Assembly: GCA_002298885.1 (NCBI GenBank)
Contig: DBMK01000047.1
Span: 1 to 6,384, forward strand
Length of the DNA: 6,384 nucleotides
DNA from: Anaerolineaceae bacterium UBA700
Lineage (GTDB): Bacteria; Chloroflexota; Anaerolineae; Anaerolineales; Anaerolineaceae
Direction: 5' to 3'
In this document: positions 4,532 to 6,384 of the stretch, piece by piece
How the letters are laid out: each line of letters opens with the position of its first letter
How positions within the stretch are numbered: the stretch's first letter is position 1
Notes under the pieces: generated by a model
The model's database searches: none
Told to the model about the DNA's origin: nothing
What the model saw: only the letters and a program-made list of their open reading frames with translations
Program-made: the position numbers and the translations under genes

Positions 4532-6283
4532 ATGCGCATGTCCCGCCTTTTCTCACAAACCTTACGTGATAACCCGGTCGAGGCCGAGATCGCCAGCCAC
4601 CAGCTCTTGCTGCGGGCTGGATACATCCGCGCCCTGGCTTCGGGAATCTTCAGTTATTTGCCGCTGGCACGGCGCACGATGAACAAGATCGAGGCCATCC
4701 TGCGCGAGGAGATCAACGCCATCGGCGGGCAGGAGATCACCATGCCGGTGGTGCATCCAGCGGACCTGTGGCAGGAGAGCGGCCGCTGGTACCAGATCGG
4801 CAACGAAATGGGGCGCTTCCAGGATAAAAACGGGCACGACATGGTCCTGGCGATGACTCACGAGGAGGTGGTGGCCGACCTGGTGCGCCACGAGATCCGC
4901 TCTTACCGCCAGCTTCCAGCGCTGATCTATCACATCCAGACCAAGTGGCGCGACGACCCGCGACCGCGCGCCGGGTTGATCCGGGTGCGCGAGTTCACCA
5001 TGCTGGACAGCTACACCCTGGACGCAACAATGGAAGGCCTGGATAAACAATACCAGGCCCACTACCAGGCGTACTTCAATATCTATAAACGCTGCGGGCT
5101 GCCGGCGATTGCCGTTGCATCCGATACCGGCATGATGGGCGGCAAGCTGGCCCACGAGTTCATGTACCTGACCCCGGTGGGGGAGGACACCCTGCTGCTA
5201 TGCGATGGATGTGGCTATTCGGCCAACCGGCAGATTGCCCTGTTTGCCCGCCCGGCCGCGGCGCCGGAAACGCCGCTGGCGCTGCAAAAGGTGGCCACCC
5301 CCCACGCCAGCACGATCGAGGAGCTGGCCAACTTCCTCGAAATCCCCACGATGCGCACAGCCAAGGCGGTATTTATGATTGCCACCGTGTCCGATGGAGT
5401 TTCTTACCGCGACCTGTTCGTCTTCGTGGTGGTGCGCGGCGACCTGGAGGTGAACGAGTACAAGCTGGCTAACGCACTGGGCGCCGCCGGGAAGGGGGCG
5501 GTGATTGGGTTCAGGCCGGCAACCGAGGAGGAGATCCGGGCAACCGGCGCCGAGCCGGGGTATGCCAGCCCGGTGGGACTGCCGGTTTCGGCCGGACGCA
5601 TGCTGATCGTGGTCGACGAATCGATCCCGGCCTCGCCCAACCTGGTGGCTGGGGCGAATGAGGCGGGCTACCACTTCCTGAACACCAATTACGGCCGCGA
5701 TTACACGGCGGATATCGTGGCGGACGTTGCTAGCGCCGGCGAGGGCTCAGCCTGCCCGCAGTGCGGGACGCCGATGCGCTCCAGCCGCGGGGTGGAGATC
5801 GGTAACATTTTCAAGCTCGGGACGCGTTACAGCGATTCGATGGGCTGCACCTTCACCGACGAAAACGGCGAACCAAAGCCGGTCATCATGGGTTCGTATG
5901 GCATAGGCGTTGGACGGCTGCTGGCCTGTCTGGCAGAGGAGTACCACGACGAAAAAGGCCTTTGCTGGCCGCCCAGCGTGGCGCCGTACCCGGCGTACAT
6001 GGTGCTGCTGCCTGGCAAGACCGGCCAGGCCGAAACGATGGCCGGGGAGCTCTACGCGAAGCTGACCGGGGCTGGAATGGAGCCGCTTTTCGACGACCGC
6101 ACGGAGAGCGCCGGGGTAAAATTCAACGACGCCGACTTGATCGGCCTGCCGCTGCGTATCACCATCAGCGAGCGCGCCATGAAACAGGGCGGGGTGGAGG
6201 TTAAGCTGCGTTCCGGCGGCGATGTGGCGGTTATGCCGCCGGAAGAGGCGATTGCTAAGGTGGAGTCAGTGAATAAGGGGTGA
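4532..6283 (+). CDS. proS: Prolyl-tRNA synthetase, bacterial type with editing domain
   Basis: A 583-residue class II synthetase that charges tRNA-Pro in the cytosol (E. coli ProS is 572). The catalytic core holds motif 1 (GIFSYLPL through MPVVHP, 38-76), the TxE proline loop (Thr109, Glu111), motif 2 (WRDDPRPRAGLIRVREF, 139-155) and motif 3 (GSYGIGVGR, 454-462). The insertion between motifs 2 and 3 (about 228-405) is the INS domain that clears Ala-tRNA-Pro; Lys278 sits where E. coli has the key Lys279. The INS domain is bracketed by CDGC (224-227) and CPQC (408-411), a possible zinc site absent from E. coli ProS. The anticodon-binding domain is about 480-583. GGAG (4520-4523) lies 8 bases before the ATG at 4532; a second ATG at 4538 is less well placed. 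There is no T-box leader: the gap to the upstream gene is only 15 bases. Confidence 0.98.
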   Translation: MRMSRLFSQTLRDNPVEAEIASHQLLLRAGYIRALASGIFSYLPLARRTMNKIEAILREEINAIGGQEITMPVVHPADLWQESGRWYQIGNEMGRFQDKNGHDMVLAMTHEEVVADLVRHEIRSYRQLPALIYHIQTKWRDDPRPRAGLIRVREFTMLDSYTLDATMEGLDKQYQAHYQAYFNIYKRCGLPAIAVASDTGMMGGKLAHEFMYLTPVGEDTLLLCDGCGYSANRQIALFARPAAAPETPLALQKVATPHASTIEELANFLEIPTMRTAKAVFMIATVSDGVSYRDLFVFVVVRGDLEVNEYKLANALGAAGKGAVIGFRPATEEEIRATGAEPGYASPVGLPVSAGRMLIVVDESIPASPNLVAGANEAGYHFLNTNYGRDYTADIVADVASAGEGSACPQCGTPMRSSRGVEIGNIFKLGTRYSDSMGCTFTDENGEPKPVIMGSYGIGVGRLLACLAEEYHDEKGLCWPPSVAPYPAYMVLLPGKTGQAETMAGELYAKLTGAGMEPLFDDRTESAGVKFNDADLIGLPLRITISERAMKQGGVEVKLRSGGDVAVMPPEEAIAKVESVNKG

Positions 6284-6307
6284 AGATTGGTGCGCATGCC
6301 TTGATTT

Positions 6308-6324
6308 GAGGAATTAATTCCCTC
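6308..6324. terminator. Short palindrome after proS, possible weak terminator
   Basis: The sequence gaggaattaattccctc is a near-perfect palindrome 24 bases after the proS stop codon. With one unpaired C it gives about 6-8 base pairs, with almost no room for a loop in the perfect form. There is no run of T after it, so termination activity is uncertain. Nothing else in 6284-6384 looks coding. Confidence 0.25.
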
Positions 6325-6328
6325 GTTC

Positions 6329-6352
6329 TGACCTCACCCCCGGCCCCTCTCC
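6329..6352 (+). repeat. C-rich dispersed intergenic repeat
   Basis: Bases 6329-6352 read tgacctcaccccc followed by ggcccctctcc. The first 13 bases have an exact inverted copy at 27-39. C-rich words of this kind (CCTCACCCCC-CCCCTCTCC) recur between genes in many bacterial genomes, from general knowledge. No function is assigned. The rest of the window end (6353-6384) shows nothing recognisable. Confidence 0.5.
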
Positions 6353-6384
6353 ATGGAATGGATGATCTTCCCCTGGTTTTATAG

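Noticed and set aside
4105..4569. Plus-strand frame of 154 codons overlapping the CPBP gene and the proS start
   Set aside because: It is an Arg/Ala/Gly-rich shadow frame, whereas the CPBP frame has clear membrane segments and the EExxxR motif.

Overview
The window comes from a GC-rich bacterial chromosome whose short intergenic gaps are AT-richer and loaded with repeats. All six recognisable genes read on the + strand. The gene set (bactofilin, Nramp transporter with a universal stress protein, bacterial-type prolyl-tRNA synthetase with an editing insertion) and the style of the intergenic repeats would fit a member of the Chloroflexota, perhaps Anaerolineae. That is an inference from general resemblance and no marker here settles it.

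Layout. Bases 1-139 hold a directly repeated 20-mer, a small hairpin and an AT-rich leader. A NeuD/PglD-type left-handed beta-helix acyltransferase follows (140-817). After a 41-base gap with a GC-rich hairpin come the Mn2+/Fe2+ transporter mntH (859-2163) and, two bases after its stop, a tandem-domain universal stress protein (2166-3083). Bases 3071-3207 hold two facing arrays of a degenerate 7-base repeat that can fold on each other. The last codons of the stress gene lie inside the left array and the right array abuts the ribosome binding site of a bactofilin gene (3222-3650). A second, unrelated structure, a 43-base imperfect inverted repeat (3659-3760), separates the bactofilin from a CPBP-family membrane protein (3782-4516). 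That protein lies 15 bases upstream of proS (4532-6283). The window ends in about 100 non-coding bases with a short palindrome and a C-rich repeat that has an inverted partial copy near the left end.

How the genes work together. Probable transcription units are the acyltransferase (possibly reading into mntH), mntH-usp, bactofilin alone, and CPBP-proS. The mntH-usp pair is the only one with a clear functional logic: metal import coupled to a nucleotide-binding stress protein. The others look like unrelated housekeeping and envelope genes.

I do not see a new multi-gene system. The points most worth a second look are the CPBP protein, which keeps the EExxxR motif but has Arg where both motif histidines are expected; the facing heptamer arrays, whose CTCC-containing units are complementary to the next gene's Shine-Dalgarno; and the long inverted repeat after the bactofilin.
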